51,939 nucleotides of DNA from Bacteroidaceae bacterium (lineage in GTDB: Bacteria > Bacteroidota > Bacteroidia > Bacteroidales > Bacteroidaceae): the NCBI GenBank assembly GCA_024401055.1, contig JAKSLT010000006.1, positions 1-51,939 of the forward strand. The letters run 5' to 3'. The position numbers and the translations under genes were made by a program. Of this stretch, positions 17,180 to 27,961 are shown one piece after another. Below the pieces are notes generated by a model, which saw nothing but the letters and a program-made list of their open reading frames with translations, had not been told where the DNA came from and searched no databases. Position 1 is the first letter of the stretch; each line of letters opens with the position of its first letter.

Positions 17180-17869
17180 CTATAAATAATAATCTTTGCA
17201 CAAAGAAGAGTAGCTTTTTGTGCGTTTTCCGTCGTCTTCCTGTAAGATTATCTCGTTTTTTTCAACGACGGTGGAAGGCCCCTTTACAAATTCCATCAAA
17301 ACACGTTTGGGGGCTTTGTTTTTTGTGGTGTGAACGTAGGTGATGCGGACGAGTGACAGAAGGTTGCTGGCGCACTCGCCGTGGAATTGAGCAGAAGCTG
17401 CCGCGGGCAGGATGACTTGCAACGTTCCGCCTCCGGTGAGGAGTTCCGATGCGCGACGAACGAAGGACGGAAAAGACAGAAACGCAGCGTTGCGGGCCGC
17501 AGCGCGTGCCGCTTCTGGCGAGATGAGGCTCTCGGTGTGGTAGGGCGGATTGCTTATGATGGTGTCAAAAAGGGTGGGGAAGGGTTCAAGAAGGAAATCG
17601 CCCTCTAAGAAGCAAACATTGCTGAATGGGGAGTGCTCGGCGTTTTCTTTGGCCTGAATGACGGAGGGTGCGTGAATGTCAATGCCTGTCACTTGTGCCA
17701 ACGGTGCACGCTGGGCGGCCATCAGAGATATCACGCCGCACCCACAGCCTACGTCGAGCACTTGGCCCGTCTGCGGCAGTGAGGCCCAGGCACCGAGCAA
17801 GACGGCATCGGTGCCGACTTTCATAGAGGAGATATTGTCCTCGACTGAAAATTGCTTGAAACGAAACAC
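17180..17869 (-). CDS. trmN6: tRNA1(Val) (adenine-37-N6)-methyltransferase
   Basis: SAM-dependent methyltransferase (229 residues) of the YfiC/TrmN6 type, modifying A37 in tRNA-Val. It starts MFRFKQFSVEDNISSMKVGTDAVLLGAW, the family N terminus. It carries the SAM loop VLDVGCGCGVISLM and the N6-adenine catalytic motif NPPYH at about 109-113. The gene begins 3 bp after the ABC exporter stop, so the two are co-transcribed. A tRNA-Val gene is also in this window, but the linkage is probably coincidental. Confidence 0.9.
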   Translation of the reverse strand: MFRFKQFSVEDNISSMKVGTDAVLLGAWASLPQTGQVLDVGCGCGVISLMAAQRAPLAQVTGIDIHAPSVIQAKENAEHSPFSNVCFLEGDFLLEPFPTLFDTIISNPPYHTESLISPEAARAAARNAAFLSFPSFVRRASELLTGGGTLQVILPAAASAQFHGECASNLLSLVRITYVHTTKNKAPKRVLMEFVKGPSTVVEKNEIILQEDDGKRTKSYSSLCKDYYL

Positions 17870-17872
17870 TGA

Positions 17873-19543
17873 CTATATCTTTATCACCTCCCTCGCGTAG
17901 GGCATCAGCGCCTCGCGGTGTGTAATATATATAATGGTGCGGTGGGGGTAGGCAGCCAGAATATTGTTCATGGCGGTCGTGGCGGTGTCGCTGTCGAGGG
18001 ACGAGAAGGCCTCGTCGAGAATGAGGATGGGCGACTTGCGGAGCAGGGCGCGCGCCAGTCCCACACGTTGGGCCTGGCCTTCCGAGAGACCTCCGCCACG
18101 CTCGCCGCATATCATATCCAGCCCGAGGGGATTCTCGGCCACAAACTGCGCCTGCGCCATCTCAAGGGCTTCCAGCATTTCTTTGTCTGTGGCATGAGGA
18201 TTGCCCAGTTGCAGGTTCTCGCGGATGCTGCCGCTTAACAGAGTGTTGCCCTGTGGCACGTAACTGAAAAGGTGGCGCGTGGCTGCGCTCAACTCGTATG
18301 ACGGGCAGCCTTCCGGCGTGGCATGAATCTTACCCTTCGTGGGCTGAAGCAGTCCGAGCAACAGACTGATGAGTGTGGTCTTTCCGCTGCCTGTGTGGCC
18401 CAGGATGGCCGTGATGCTGCCTGGCTCGAACGAGGCACTGAAATCGTGGAAAATCTCACGTTGCGGTTCGTCGCTTCGTGGTTCGTATGCGAACGAGATG
18501 TTCTCCACTGTCAGTCTGACGCGCTGGTTTTCCTCGTGGTGCGGCACGCCGGCATCCTCCGGTATCTTTTCCAGCGGGAACTTCTCAAGTTCCATCAGTC
18601 GTTCGGCGGCAGTAGAGGAACTGATGATGACAGGGATGAAGCGCGTCAATGTGCGCACGGGCTGCTGCACCTGGCTAACAAGCTGGATGAAGGCGATGAG
18701 GGCGCCGAAGGTGATGCGGTGCTGTTGCAGGCCATACACGCCCCAGAAGAAGGCGATGAGATAACCTAAGGCGAAGGCCGTGTTCATCAACGCCACCGAG
18801 GCGCTGCTATACTTCGTGCGTTCCACCACGCGGCCGCGCAGATAGAGGTGGGAGTCTGCAAGGCGGCTGGCTTGCAGGGGTATGCGCTCCAATGTTTTCA
18901 GTACGAGCGAATGTTGCAAGCTCTCCTGTATGATGCTCTGCACGTCACTCTCGGCGTCGCGCACCTCATGGCTAATCTTGCGCATCTTGCCGACGTAGAG
19001 CCTGCTGCATACTGCGAAAAATGGCGCGATGGCTACAACAATCAAGGCCAATGTCCGGTCCATATAGAACAGCAGCACAAAGGCGCCGCAGAAGCGCATC
19101 AGCGTGGTGAAGAGCGAGGGTATGTGCTCGGTTAGAAGCGCCATCACGCTGCTCACGTCTTGTTCAAGACGGTTTACAAGGTGTCCCGTGTGGGTGTGGC
19201 GCAGTTTCTGCCAGTCGGACAGAAGAAGGCGCTCGAAGAGCTGTTCCTGCATGCGGTTCTGTCCGCGGACACCGAGGATGGCGCGTATCCAGCGGTTGAG
19301 CACCGTCATGCTTACCTGCAGGAACACAACGCCCACGAGCATAACCATCACGTGCCATAGTTGCAGACCGTGCCTCTCGCCCACCGTGGCAATGTCCACC
19401 GCCACCTTTGTGCACCAGACGAAAGCAAGGTCGGTGAATACCACAATCATTCCGACGATGGTGTTGATGACGGCTTGCGTGCGGTAACCTTGCCAGGTTT
19501 TCCACAGCCAGCGGGAGATGGTCTTGAAACTTTGGATTTCCAT
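17873..19543 (-). CDS. ABC exporter, fused membrane and ATPase domains
   Basis: A 556-residue half-transporter. Residues about 15-300 form the six-helix transmembrane domain (LAFVWCTKVAVDIATVGER, ILGVRGQNRMQEQLFERLL). The ATPase domain shows Walker A GHTGSGKTTLISLLLGLL, Q-loop YVPQGN, signature LSEGQAQRVGLARALL and Walker B PILILDEAFSSLD. The signature has E where most have G (LSGGQ). It would act as a dimer in the inner membrane; substrate unknown (lipid or drug export are common for this class). It is transcribed with trmN6. Confidence 0.9.
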   Translation of the reverse strand: MEIQSFKTISRWLWKTWQGYRTQAVINTIVGMIVVFTDLAFVWCTKVAVDIATVGERHGLQLWHVMVMLVGVVFLQVSMTVLNRWIRAILGVRGQNRMQEQLFERLLLSDWQKLRHTHTGHLVNRLEQDVSSVMALLTEHIPSLFTTLMRFCGAFVLLFYMDRTLALIVVAIAPFFAVCSRLYVGKMRKISHEVRDAESDVQSIIQESLQHSLVLKTLERIPLQASRLADSHLYLRGRVVERTKYSSASVALMNTAFALGYLIAFFWGVYGLQQHRITFGALIAFIQLVSQVQQPVRTLTRFIPVIISSSTAAERLMELEKFPLEKIPEDAGVPHHEENQRVRLTVENISFAYEPRSDEPQREIFHDFSASFEPGSITAILGHTGSGKTTLISLLLGLLQPTKGKIHATPEGCPSYELSAATRHLFSYVPQGNTLLSGSIRENLQLGNPHATDKEMLEALEMAQAQFVAENPLGLDMICGERGGGLSEGQAQRVGLARALLRKSPILILDEAFSSLDSDTATTAMNNILAAYPHRTIIYITHREALMPYAREVIKI

Positions 19544-19622
19544 AATGTTGAGGGCGTGTGAAGCGACAAGTGAGGGCGTAGTGCTGCCCCTATATATAAT
19601 ATAAGGTGTATGCGGAATCCTG

Positions 19623-20426
19623 TTATCGGGTGTTGATGCCCCAGTTCATTTTCTCGCGCAGTGTATCAAAGTGGTTCGGGTGGCAAATCTTCATCACGTT
19701 GATGCAGTGGGAGGCCTTACGGATATGGAGAGCCGTGGAGGCAGAAAGGCTTTGGCTGCGTCCGTCCACGGCAAGGAGGAAGTGGGCACTGCGGGAGTGT
19801 ATCTTGAGGGTGATTTCCACGTCGTCGCGCACGATGACGGGTCTTACGTTGAGGCTGTGAGGGGCTATGGCAGACAGGCACAAGGCGTGGCTGTCCGGCA
19901 TGATGATAGGCCCGCCCACGCTTAATGAATAGCCCGTGCTGCCTGTCGGGGTGGCAATGATGAGACCGTCGGCCCGATAGCTGCCTAAAAGTTGGTCGCC
20001 TATGTAGGTCTCAATTTGTATGAGGGCGGAGTTGTCTTGCTTGAGCACAGCCACCTCGTTGAGCGCTATGGGGGTGCTTGTGAAGGCATCGCCCACGGTG
20101 CTGACTTCTATGAGCGTGCGCTGTTCTATGGTGTAATGTCCGCTTTTGAGTTTAGCGATGCTTTCGTCCACGGCCTCCGGCGCTACGTCTGCGAGGAATC
20201 CCAGATGCCCCGTGTTGATGCCGAGGATGGGTGTCTCTTTCTTCATTACCAAAGGGGCGGCACTGAGGAAAGTACCGTCGCCGCCAATGCTCAGCACGAG
20301 ATCTACGCTGTCGGTGGAGGGCACGACGTCTATGCCGCATTGCTGGAGTGCGGCTTTAACGTGCTCCACGAATTGTGGCTGCGCATAGGGGCTGGTAACG
20401 AGAGTGACGTTTCTTATTTCAGGCAT
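19623..20426 (-). CDS. nadK: NAD kinase
   Basis: Makes NADP+ from NAD+ and ATP (or polyphosphate). The protein (267 residues from MPEIRNV) has the catalytic GGDG motif ([13 protein letters not shown]), [19 protein letters not shown], and the second conserved block [16 protein letters not shown]. The frame is open 17 codons further, but that part overlaps pdxJ deeply and does not fit the family. With the chosen start it still overlaps the end of pdxJ by 13 bp, indicating coupled translation. Confidence 0.95.
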   Translation of the reverse strand: MPEIRNVTLVTSPYAQPQFVEHVKAALQQCGIDVVPSTDSVDLVLSIGGDGTFLSAAPLVMKKETPILGINTGHLGFLADVAPEAVDESIAKLKSGHYTIEQRTLIEVSTVGDAFTSTPIALNEVAVLKQDNSALIQIETYIGDQLLGSYRADGLIIATPTGSTGYSLSVGGPIIMPDSHALCLSAIAPHSLNVRPVIVRDDVEITLKIHSRSAHFLLAVDGRSQSLSASTALHIRKASHCINVMKICHPNHFDTLREKMNWGINTR

Positions 20427-21133
20427 GCTTTGTAACGATTGATAGTTTCCGAAAAGCCGAGGAAGAGGGCGTCGCAAATAAGGGCGTGCCCAATGCTCAC
20501 TTCGTCCAGCCAGGGAATTTGCCGGTGAAGGTATTGCAGGTTTTCAAGGCTGAGGTCGTGGCCGGCATTGAGCCCGAGGTTAAGTTGGCGGGCTTTTTCG
20601 GCGGCGCGGACGAAGGGGCGCACGGCGGCCTCTCTGTCGGCGACATAGGCTGCGGCATAAGGCTCTGTGTAGAGCTCCACACGGTCTGCTCCGAGAGCGG
20701 CGGCGCCTTCCACCATTTTGGGCTCGGCGTCAATGAAGATGCTGACGCGGACACCGGCTTCTTTCAGTTTCTTTATTATTGGTGCGAGATAGGCCACGTT
20801 ATCGGCGTCGCAGGTGTCCCAGCCGTGGTTGGAGGTGAGTTGGTCGGGGGCGTCGGGCACGAGAGTGGCTTGCTCAGGGCGAACCTGGAGGACAAGGTTG
20901 ATGAAGCGCTCATCGGGGTATCCCTCCATGTTGAACTCTGTGGTGAGCTGTGGACGAAGTTCGAGCACGTCTTGCTTGGTAATATGGCGTTCGTCGGGAC
21001 GGGGATGCACGGTGATGCCCTCTGCCCCCATATCTTCCAGGGCAAGAGCCACGCTAAGCACGTCTGGATTGTTTCCGCCGCGTGCATTGCGCAGAGTGGC
21101 CACTTTGTTGATGTTTACGCTAAGTCTTGTCAT
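20414..21133 (-). CDS. pdxJ: Pyridoxine 5'-phosphate synthase
   Basis: Condenses 1-deoxyxylulose-5-phosphate with 3-amino-2-oxopropyl phosphate to form pyridoxine phosphate (DXP-dependent vitamin B6 route, cytoplasm). The protein (239 residues, usual length) shows [43 protein letters not shown], and [13 protein letters not shown]. It is directly upstream of nadK with overlap, a pairing that makes a cofactor-synthesis unit. Confidence 0.96.
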   Translation of the reverse strand: MTRLSVNINKVATLRNARGGNNPDVLSVALALEDMGAEGITVHPRPDERHITKQDVLELRPQLTTEFNMEGYPDERFINLVLQVRPEQATLVPDAPDQLTSNHGWDTCDADNVAYLAPIIKKLKEAGVRVSIFIDAEPKMVEGAAALGADRVELYTEPYAAAYVADREAAVRPFVRAAEKARQLNLGLNAGHDLSLENLQYLHRQIPWLDEVSIGHALICDALFLGFSETINRYKACLK

Positions 21134-21204
21134 TTTTCAAAAGGCTTCAGTGTCGCCTTGTTGCCATGTTTGTGGCAGTATCAAAACGTAGGGAAAGGGA
21201 CTCG

Positions 21205-22044
21205 CTAGTTTTCGTAACCGCAGAGCATCCAGTCGCTTCCTTTCTTGTTGAAGGTCATCGTGATGCCGGCATCACCCGAGGGGGCGGCGAGGTTCACGAT
21301 GCGCTGGTTGGACTTCTTGAAATCTTTGCCGTAGCGCACCACCATAACTTCGTCGGTGGGGAGCTGAGGAGCAAAGTCTGTCCACTGAGCAGCGTCGATG
21401 GTGCCCACGATATCTTCGCCCATTTCCTCGTCGCGGATGCTCACGTCGATTTGCGAGGCGATGTGCTGCTGCTGGAAATCCTTGTCGGTGGAGAACTTAC
21501 AGTAGAAATCAAGGAAATCGGCGTTGCCCTCAGCAATTTCGCTGACTTCGCTGTTATTTATTTCCGTCAGTTTCCATTCGCTGTTGATACGGTTGAAGTC
21601 ATACTGCTTCACAGCTTTTGTCTGCGGATTGATTTCCAACACGGCAACATAGTTCAAGCTTGTGTCCTTTGACACTTGAGCAGCCTTTTTGCTGGTGCTC
21701 ACGGTCATAAAGAGTTCGCGGTCGGAGTACAGTGGATTGTGGCGCCACTGGTATTGGCTGATGGGCTGATTCTCGCCTTCCACCATGTTTTTGAGCGGGA
21801 ACTCAATGCGTGAGTGCTGAAACTTCTTGTTGCGCATAAAGGCATACACAAAGTCATCAAAAAGCTCATCGGCCTTCTTTGGGGGAATGTCCACGTAGAG
21901 GTCGGTCTCGATGGTGTCGATTGAGAGTGAGTCGGAGTCAACCACAGCGATGGAGTCGTTGTCGTTTCCGGCGTCTTGCTTGCCGCCGCATGCTGGCAGG
22001 AGGAAGCAGAGCAGCAGGAGGAAAGGAAGATAGCGTAGATTCAT
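21205..22044 (-). CDS. DUF4348 lipoprotein
   Basis: A 279-residue protein with a lipoprotein signal (LLLLCFLLPACGGKQ, Cys at about 19), an acidic linker (DNDSIAVVDSDSLSID), and a body starting ADELFDDFVYAFMRNKKFQHSRIEFPLK. This fits the DUF4348 family found in Bacteroidetes. The function is unknown. It lies 71 bp upstream of pdxJ on the same strand; there is no obvious functional link. Confidence 0.8.
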   Translation of the reverse strand: MNLRYLPFLLLLCFLLPACGGKQDAGNDNDSIAVVDSDSLSIDTIETDLYVDIPPKKADELFDDFVYAFMRNKKFQHSRIEFPLKNMVEGENQPISQYQWRHNPLYSDRELFMTVSTSKKAAQVSKDTSLNYVAVLEINPQTKAVKQYDFNRINSEWKLTEINNSEVSEIAEGNADFLDFYCKFSTDKDFQQQHIASQIDVSIRDEEMGEDIVGTIDAAQWTDFAPQLPTDEVMVVRYGKDFKKSNQRIVNLAAPSGDAGITMTFNKKGSDWMLCGYEN

Positions 22045-22126
22045 TTGTTATATTAATTATGGTATTATGAGATTCTCGTATTATTGGGAATGAAGCCGTT
22101 GGCCTGTGGCGAAGTGGTAGATGTTG

Positions 22127-23371
22127 TTATAGCCGTGGCTGTGCTGCGAGCATGTCGGCTACCACATAGCAGCTGCCGCCGATGAATAAGACGTCGTTGT
22201 CTTTGGCCATCTTCTTGGCGGCGTCGTAGGCTTCTGCCACAGAAGGGTAGCAGTTTCCTGTGAGCCGGTGGCTCTGCCCTTTTCTTGCCAGCGTCTCTGC
22301 TGCAATGGCGCGGTGGTTGTCAGCCTGCGTCCAGTAATATATGGCGCTCTTGGGCATCATTCCCAGCACGGTGTCTATGTCTTTGTCTCCGCACATTCCC
22401 AGAATGATGTGCAGTTTCCTTTTGCGCCCCATCTCTGTGAGCCGCGGCCCGAGGTACTGCCAGGCACCGGGATTGTGGCCCACGTCGCAGAGGGTGAGCG
22501 GCGCCTTTGCCAGCGTCTCCCAGCGTCCGCGGAGCCCCGTGAGTTCACACACATGCTTGGTGCCGTCCTCTATGGCTGTCGGCATGATGTCGTAGTGGGG
22601 TAGGGTGCGCAGCGTCTCTACGGCGGTGAGTATGGTGCGCATATTCTTTTCTTGACAGTCGCCGAGAAGTTCGCCCTGCGGCACCTTGCCTTTGTATTCT
22701 TCGGCCTTCACCAGCGGGCAACCCAGTCGCCGTGCAGTCGCTTCAAACACGGGCAGCGTCTCTGCCAGCGTCTCACCTACCACGCAGGGTACGCCGGGCT
22801 TCATAATGCCGGCTTTCTCACCGGCAATCTTGGCCAGCGTCTTGCCGAGCAGGTCAGTGTGGTCCAGCGAGATATTGGTGATGACGCAGAGGTCGGGGCG
22901 TATGATGTTGGTGCTGTCCAGACGTCCGCCGAGGCCTGTTTCTATCACGGCCACATCAACCTTCTGCCCGGCGAAGTATTCCAAGGCCATCGCCGTGGTA
23001 ATCTCAAAGAACGAAGGCTGCAGCGGCTCGAAGAATCGGCGGTGCTTCTCCACGAAATCCACCACATACTCTTCGCTGCACATCTCGCCGTTCACCTTGA
23101 TGCGTTCCCTGAAATCCACGAGGTGGGGCGAGGTGAACAGTCCCACCCTGTAACCTGCCTTCTGCAAGATGGCGGCCAGCGTGTGGCAAGTACTGCCCTT
23201 ACCATTGGTGCCTGCCACATGGATAGTGCGATACTTCTCATGCGGATGCCCCAGCCGCTCGTCCAGTGCCAGCGAGGTGTTCAACCCTGGCTTATACGCC
23301 GAAGCCCCAGTCTTCTCAAACTGAGGTGTCTTCGTAAAGAGGTAGTCACATGTTTCGCGGTAGGACAGCAT
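22127..23371 (-). CDS. folC: Folylpolyglutamate/dihydrofolate synthase
   Basis: Mur-ligase-type enzyme that adds glutamate to (dihydro)folates. The protein (414 residues) shows VAGTNGKGSTCHTLAAIL (ATP loop), GLFTSPHLVDFRERI, ETGLGGRLDSTN, ITNISLDHTDLLG, and DVGHNPGAW. All the usual FolC landmarks are present. It is 87 bp downstream of dnaJ, and the gap consists mainly of AT-rich 7-8-bp repeats. Confidence 0.95.
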   Translation of the reverse strand: MLSYRETCDYLFTKTPQFEKTGASAYKPGLNTSLALDERLGHPHEKYRTIHVAGTNGKGSTCHTLAAILQKAGYRVGLFTSPHLVDFRERIKVNGEMCSEEYVVDFVEKHRRFFEPLQPSFFEITTAMALEYFAGQKVDVAVIETGLGGRLDSTNIIRPDLCVITNISLDHTDLLGKTLAKIAGEKAGIMKPGVPCVVGETLAETLPVFEATARRLGCPLVKAEEYKGKVPQGELLGDCQEKNMRTILTAVETLRTLPHYDIMPTAIEDGTKHVCELTGLRGRWETLAKAPLTLCDVGHNPGAWQYLGPRLTEMGRKRKLHIILGMCGDKDIDTVLGMMPKSAIYYWTQADNHRAIAAETLARKGQSHRLTGNCYPSVAEAYDAAKKMAKDNDVLFIGGSCYVVADMLAAQPRL

Positions 23372-23458
23372 GGGAAAGTAAAAGTGAAAAGTGAAAAATT
23401 AGAAATTATAAGTTGGAACGCTCAATATCCCGCTTCAATAATTCAAAATTCAAAATTC
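23372..23458. repeat. AT-rich mirrored repeats between dnaJ and folC
   Basis: The gap has GTAAAAGTGAAAAGTGAAAA on the left and ATTCAAAATTCAAAATTCTC on the right. These are runs of 7-8-bp units of opposite strand sense around a unique centre. The right run continues into the dnaJ stop. I see no promoter. Confidence 0.6.
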
Positions 23459-24628
23459 TCAAAAGTATCTCTTGAATGCTCTGAAGATTTGCTCCTTGAT
23501 ACTGTCTGTTGCGGGTTTCATTGTCTTGTCCTCGGCAATGCCCTCCAGGGCCTTGCGCACATCCTTCGAAGGGTTCTCGGGGATATATACGCTGACATTC
23601 ACTATGAGGTCGCCCCTTCCATAGCCGTATCCTTGCACGGCAGGCAGGCCTTTCTCGCGCAGTCGCAGGCAGGTGCCGGGTTGCGTGCCGGGCTTGATGG
23701 TGATGCGGGCCTTTCCGTCGAGGGTGGGGATTTCTATGCTGGCGCCCATCATCGCCTGCGTCATTGTCAGCAGCAGGTTATAGACGATGTTCTGATCCTG
23801 ACGCACGAAGTCCTTGTGGGGTTCCTCGGTGATAATCACCTGAATGTCGCCGCTCACGCCGCCGCGCGGTCCTGCATTGCCCTTTCCGCTGGCCGTCACC
23901 ACCATGCCTTCTTGCACGCCGGCAGGGATGCGTACCTCTACGACTTCCTCGCCTTTCTCCACGCCGGTGCCGTGGCAGCACGGGCATTTGTCCTTGATGA
24001 CGGTGCCTTCGCCGTGGCATTGGGGGCAGGGGCTCTGCTGCTGCATCACTCCGAACATCGTCCTCTGCGCTGTGATGACGTATCCGCTGCCGTGGCACTG
24101 CGGGCAGGTCTCGGGACGGCTGTTGCCGTGGCAGCCGCTGCCGTGGCACTCGTGGCATTGCACGTCCTTCTTCACCTTGAACTTCTTCGTCACGCCGGTG
24201 TTGATTTCTTCCAGCGTCAGGCGCACCTTCACGCGGAGGTCGTCGCCGCGGTACTGGCGCGGCCCGCGGCTTCTGCTGCGTCCGCCACCGAATCCGCCGA
24301 AGCCCATGCCTTCGAAGATGTCGCCGAATTGTGAGAAGATGTCCTCCATCGAGAACCCACCTCCTCCGAATCCGCCGAAACCTCCTGCGCCGTTCACGCC
24401 TTCTTCGCCGAACTGGTCGTAGCGTTGACGTTTCTCGCTGTCGCTGAGTACGGAGTAGGCTTCCGCGGCTTCCTTGAATTTGTCCTCGGCTTGTTTCTTC
24501 TCCGCCTCGCTCTTGTCACCCTGACGGTCCGGATGGTATTTGATGGCCAGTTTCTTATAGGCCTTCTTTATCTCATCGGCTGAGGCATTTCGCTCAATGC
24601 CGAGTATCTTGTAATAGTCTTTTCCCAT
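23459..24628 (-). CDS. dnaJ: Chaperone protein DnaJ
   Basis: Hsp40 co-chaperone that stimulates DnaK ATPase. The protein (389 residues) has a J domain (1 to about 72, with HPD in [11 protein letters not shown]), a Gly/Phe-rich linker ([12 protein letters not shown]), four zinc-binding CxxCxGxG repeats ([32 protein letters not shown]) around 160-225, and the C-terminal substrate-binding domain. It is normally adjacent to grpE; here a DUF559 cassette separates them. Confidence 0.97.
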   Translation of the reverse strand: MGKDYYKILGIERNASADEIKKAYKKLAIKYHPDRQGDKSEAEKKQAEDKFKEAAEAYSVLSDSEKRQRYDQFGEEGVNGAGGFGGFGGGGFSMEDIFSQFGDIFEGMGFGGFGGGRSRSRGPRQYRGDDLRVKVRLTLEEINTGVTKKFKVKKDVQCHECHGSGCHGNSRPETCPQCHGSGYVITAQRTMFGVMQQQSPCPQCHGEGTVIKDKCPCCHGTGVEKGEEVVEVRIPAGVQEGMVVTASGKGNAGPRGGVSGDIQVIITEEPHKDFVRQDQNIVYNLLLTMTQAMMGASIEIPTLDGKARITIKPGTQPGTCLRLREKGLPAVQGYGYGRGDLIVNVSVYIPENPSKDVRKALEGIAEDKTMKPATDSIKEQIFRAFKRYF

Positions 24629-24632
24629 AAAT

Positions 24633-25331
24633 AAAGCCCCTCCTCGTCAAAGCTTCCTTCGGAACTTTGCCACCCCTCCCCCTGCAGGGAGGGGAAGATA
24701 CCTCTATAGGTTGAGTAAAGCCCCTTTCCGAAATATACTTTTAAAGGGATTTCTTCTAAGGTTGTTATGTTTCTGGAGAGTTGTTGTTTTGGTTACGGTT
24801 TATTGGGTTGATTCTAATATTCTTTTTATGTCGTTGACTATGGTGGGAAGGTTGTTGAGAAGTTCTTCGTTTGTATATCGCACAACGGAGAATCCCATTC
24901 GGTTGAGTGCTTGTGTGCGCAGTTCGTCGTGCTGTATCTGAGCAGGCTGGGCGTGATATCCGCCGTCTATTTCTATGATGAGCATTTTGTTCAGGCACAC
25001 AAAGTCGGCGATGTAGTCACCTATTATATGTTGTCTGCGGAAAGAGTGTCCCAATGCGTTTCCTGACAGTTCTGACCAGAGATACTGTTCTGCCAGTGTT
25101 TGGTTGTCACGATTTTCCTTGGCGTAGGTTTTCAGCAATCCATAGATATCAGGCGAACTTGTCTTATAAAATGCCGCTATCCTTTTCTTCTTGAAGTCGT
25201 TTTCCTCCATCACGCCATATCATTCGTTGCTTGCCAACACTTTTCTGAATACTCAACCTTTAGGAGTATCTCCCTTCCCCTGCAGGGGGGAAGGTGGCAG
25301 CGGCGGGTGCCGCTGTCGGATAGGGGCTTTA
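24633..25331 (-). mobile_element. DUF559 cassette flanked by about 80-bp inverted repeats
   Basis: The left flank (24633-24715) and the reverse complement of the right flank (25251-25331) share the same order of blocks: ACTCAACC, TAG or TAT, AGTATC-like, a CCCTTCCCCTGCAGGGG hairpin, GGTGGC, a second variable hairpin, then GGGGCTTTA at the outer edge. The right edge includes the grpE stop codon and the left edge sits 5 bp from the dnaJ start, so insertion was precisely between two genes that are normally neighbours. The second hairpins differ in sequence but both pair, suggesting conserved structure. Confidence 0.65.
24800..25213 (-). CDS. DUF559 (Vsr-like endonuclease fold) protein
   Basis: A 137-residue protein of the DUF559 family. 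It shows FRRQHIIGDYIADFVCLNKM followed by LIIEIDGGYH, the PD-(D/E)XK/Vsr-like core with Asp and Glu, then RTQALNRMGFSVVRYTNEELL. It probably has a restriction-endonuclease-like fold; the biological role is not established. It lies inside inverted repeats between grpE and dnaJ, on the same strand, and likely rides on the heat-shock operon transcript. The N-terminal 35 residues are lysine-rich and not part of the core. Confidence 0.88.
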   Translation of the reverse strand: MMEENDFKKKRIAAFYKTSSPDIYGLLKTYAKENRDNQTLAEQYLWSELSGNALGHSFRRQHIIGDYIADFVCLNKMLIIEIDGGYHAQPAQIQHDELRTQALNRMGFSVVRYTNEELLNNLPTIVNDIKRILESTQ

Positions 25332-25910
25332 CTGCCCCACCACCACTTTACTATGCCTAATCACGTTACCGTTCATCTTATATCCTTGCTGCACGCAGTC
25401 GATGACGCAGCCTTTCTGCTTTTCGTCCTCCACGGGGAACATTGTCACGGCCTCGTGCAGGTCGGTATCAAACTTCTCGCCCTTGGCCTCTATTACTTCA
25501 AGGCCTTGCTGTTGCAGGGTAGCGCGCAACTTCTGGCTGATGAGCAGGAGTCCTTCCTTCAGGGCTTCCACGTCCTCGCTCTTGGCGATATGCTCCTCGG
25601 CGCGGTCGAGGTCATCGATGACGGGCAGGAGGGCGAGCATTAGGTTCTTGCCGCCCATGGTGATGAGGTCGGCCTTCTCTTTGATGACGCGCTTGCGGTA
25701 GTTCTCAAATTCTGCCACCTTGTAGAGGGCTTCCTTTTTCAGTTGCTCCACCAGTGCCTCGCTCTCGGCCAGTTTCTCTTCCGTGGAGAGTTCCTTCGGC
25801 TCCTCTGCCTCTTCGGCGTTTTCGTTTTCGTTTACGTTTTCGTTTACGTCTTCGTTAATGTTTGTCTGCTCTTCCGGCAGTTCTTCCTGTGTCTTTTTTT
25901 CTTTACTCAT
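25329..25910 (-). CDS. grpE: Nucleotide exchange factor GrpE
   Basis: Releases ADP from DnaK. The protein (193 residues) has an acidic, low-complexity N terminus (about 1-45, with VNENVNENENA), a long coiled coil (about 45-95, EKLAESEALVEQLKKEAL), then the GrpE core EFENYRKRVIKEKADLI and the C-terminal beta domain GYKMNGNVIRHSKVVVGQ. Residues about 18-32 are coded by seven 6-bp units (CGTTTT type on the plus strand, 25817-25858). It follows the ABC-F gene by 44 bp and its stop codon is shared with the DUF559 inverted repeat. Confidence 0.95.
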   Translation of the reverse strand: MSKEKKTQEELPEEQTNINEDVNENVNENENAEEAEEPKELSTEEKLAESEALVEQLKKEALYKVAEFENYRKRVIKEKADLITMGGKNLMLALLPVIDDLDRAEEHIAKSEDVEALKEGLLLISQKLRATLQQQGLEVIEAKGEKFDTDLHEAVTMFPVEDEKQKGCVIDCVQQGYKMNGNVIRHSKVVVGQ

Positions 25911-25947
25911 TGCAGGTTTTCGTTTTTCGTTTTCGTTTTCGTTAGCG
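25817..25947. repeat. 6-bp CGTTTT repeats in and upstream of grpE
   Basis: Seven 6-bp units lie in frame at 25817-25858, coding Asn/Glu/Val repeats. A second run (CGTTTTTCGTTTTCGTTTTCG) occupies the grpE-to-ABC-F gap at about 25915-25942, ending in a small palindrome (TTTCGTTAGCGAAA). The same unit therefore appears both in coding and non-coding DNA. Confidence 0.8.
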
Positions 25948-25954
25948 AAAGCTA

Positions 25955-27595
<1,641 letters not shown>

Positions 27596-27616
27596 CTAAG
27601 TTTTCACAATGGAGCG

Positions 27617-27647
27617 CAAAAATACGTTTTTCTTCCGAAACGGCCAA
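27617..27647 (-). promoter_or_regulatory. Promoter of the ABC-F, grpE, dnaJ unit
   Basis: On the minus strand CTTGGCC (TTG at 27647-27645), exactly 20 bp, then TATTTTTG (27624-27617). The start codon of the ABC-F gene is 33 bp downstream. I see no heat-shock operator such as CIRCE. Confidence 0.75.
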
Positions 27648-27961
27648 GTCCGGGCACATCTTTTTAATAATACGCGCACCCCGCGCGCCCGGGTAGCCAT
27701 TCCGACTTGACATTTTACTTGAAAAGACGACCTGTAACGCAAAAACAATTTTGTCAAAATATTTTACAAAAAAAGGGCGTTTTCAGGGTCAAAATTTCGC
27801 GCGAAATCCATCAGACCCTTCCGCGCCCGGAAATACGCCCGTATTGAGCACTTTTCGCAATCGCTTGATAAACAACGCACTGCGCACTTTTGTCGCTTCG
27901 TTCTCGCCTTAAAGGAGAAGAAAGAGCGCTTCGGCTTTCCTCCCTTTCAGTCGGGTTCAAG

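Noticed and set aside
17180..17215. TAATCTTTGCAC on the plus strand as a promoter
   Set aside because: It matches the -7 box but faces into trmN6 antisense with no gene on that strand and no TTG at the proper distance; chance or antisense RNA cannot be told apart.
23459..24628. Histidine/cysteine-rich antisense frame opposite the dnaJ zinc repeats
   Set aside because: Shadow of the CxxCxGxG repeats.
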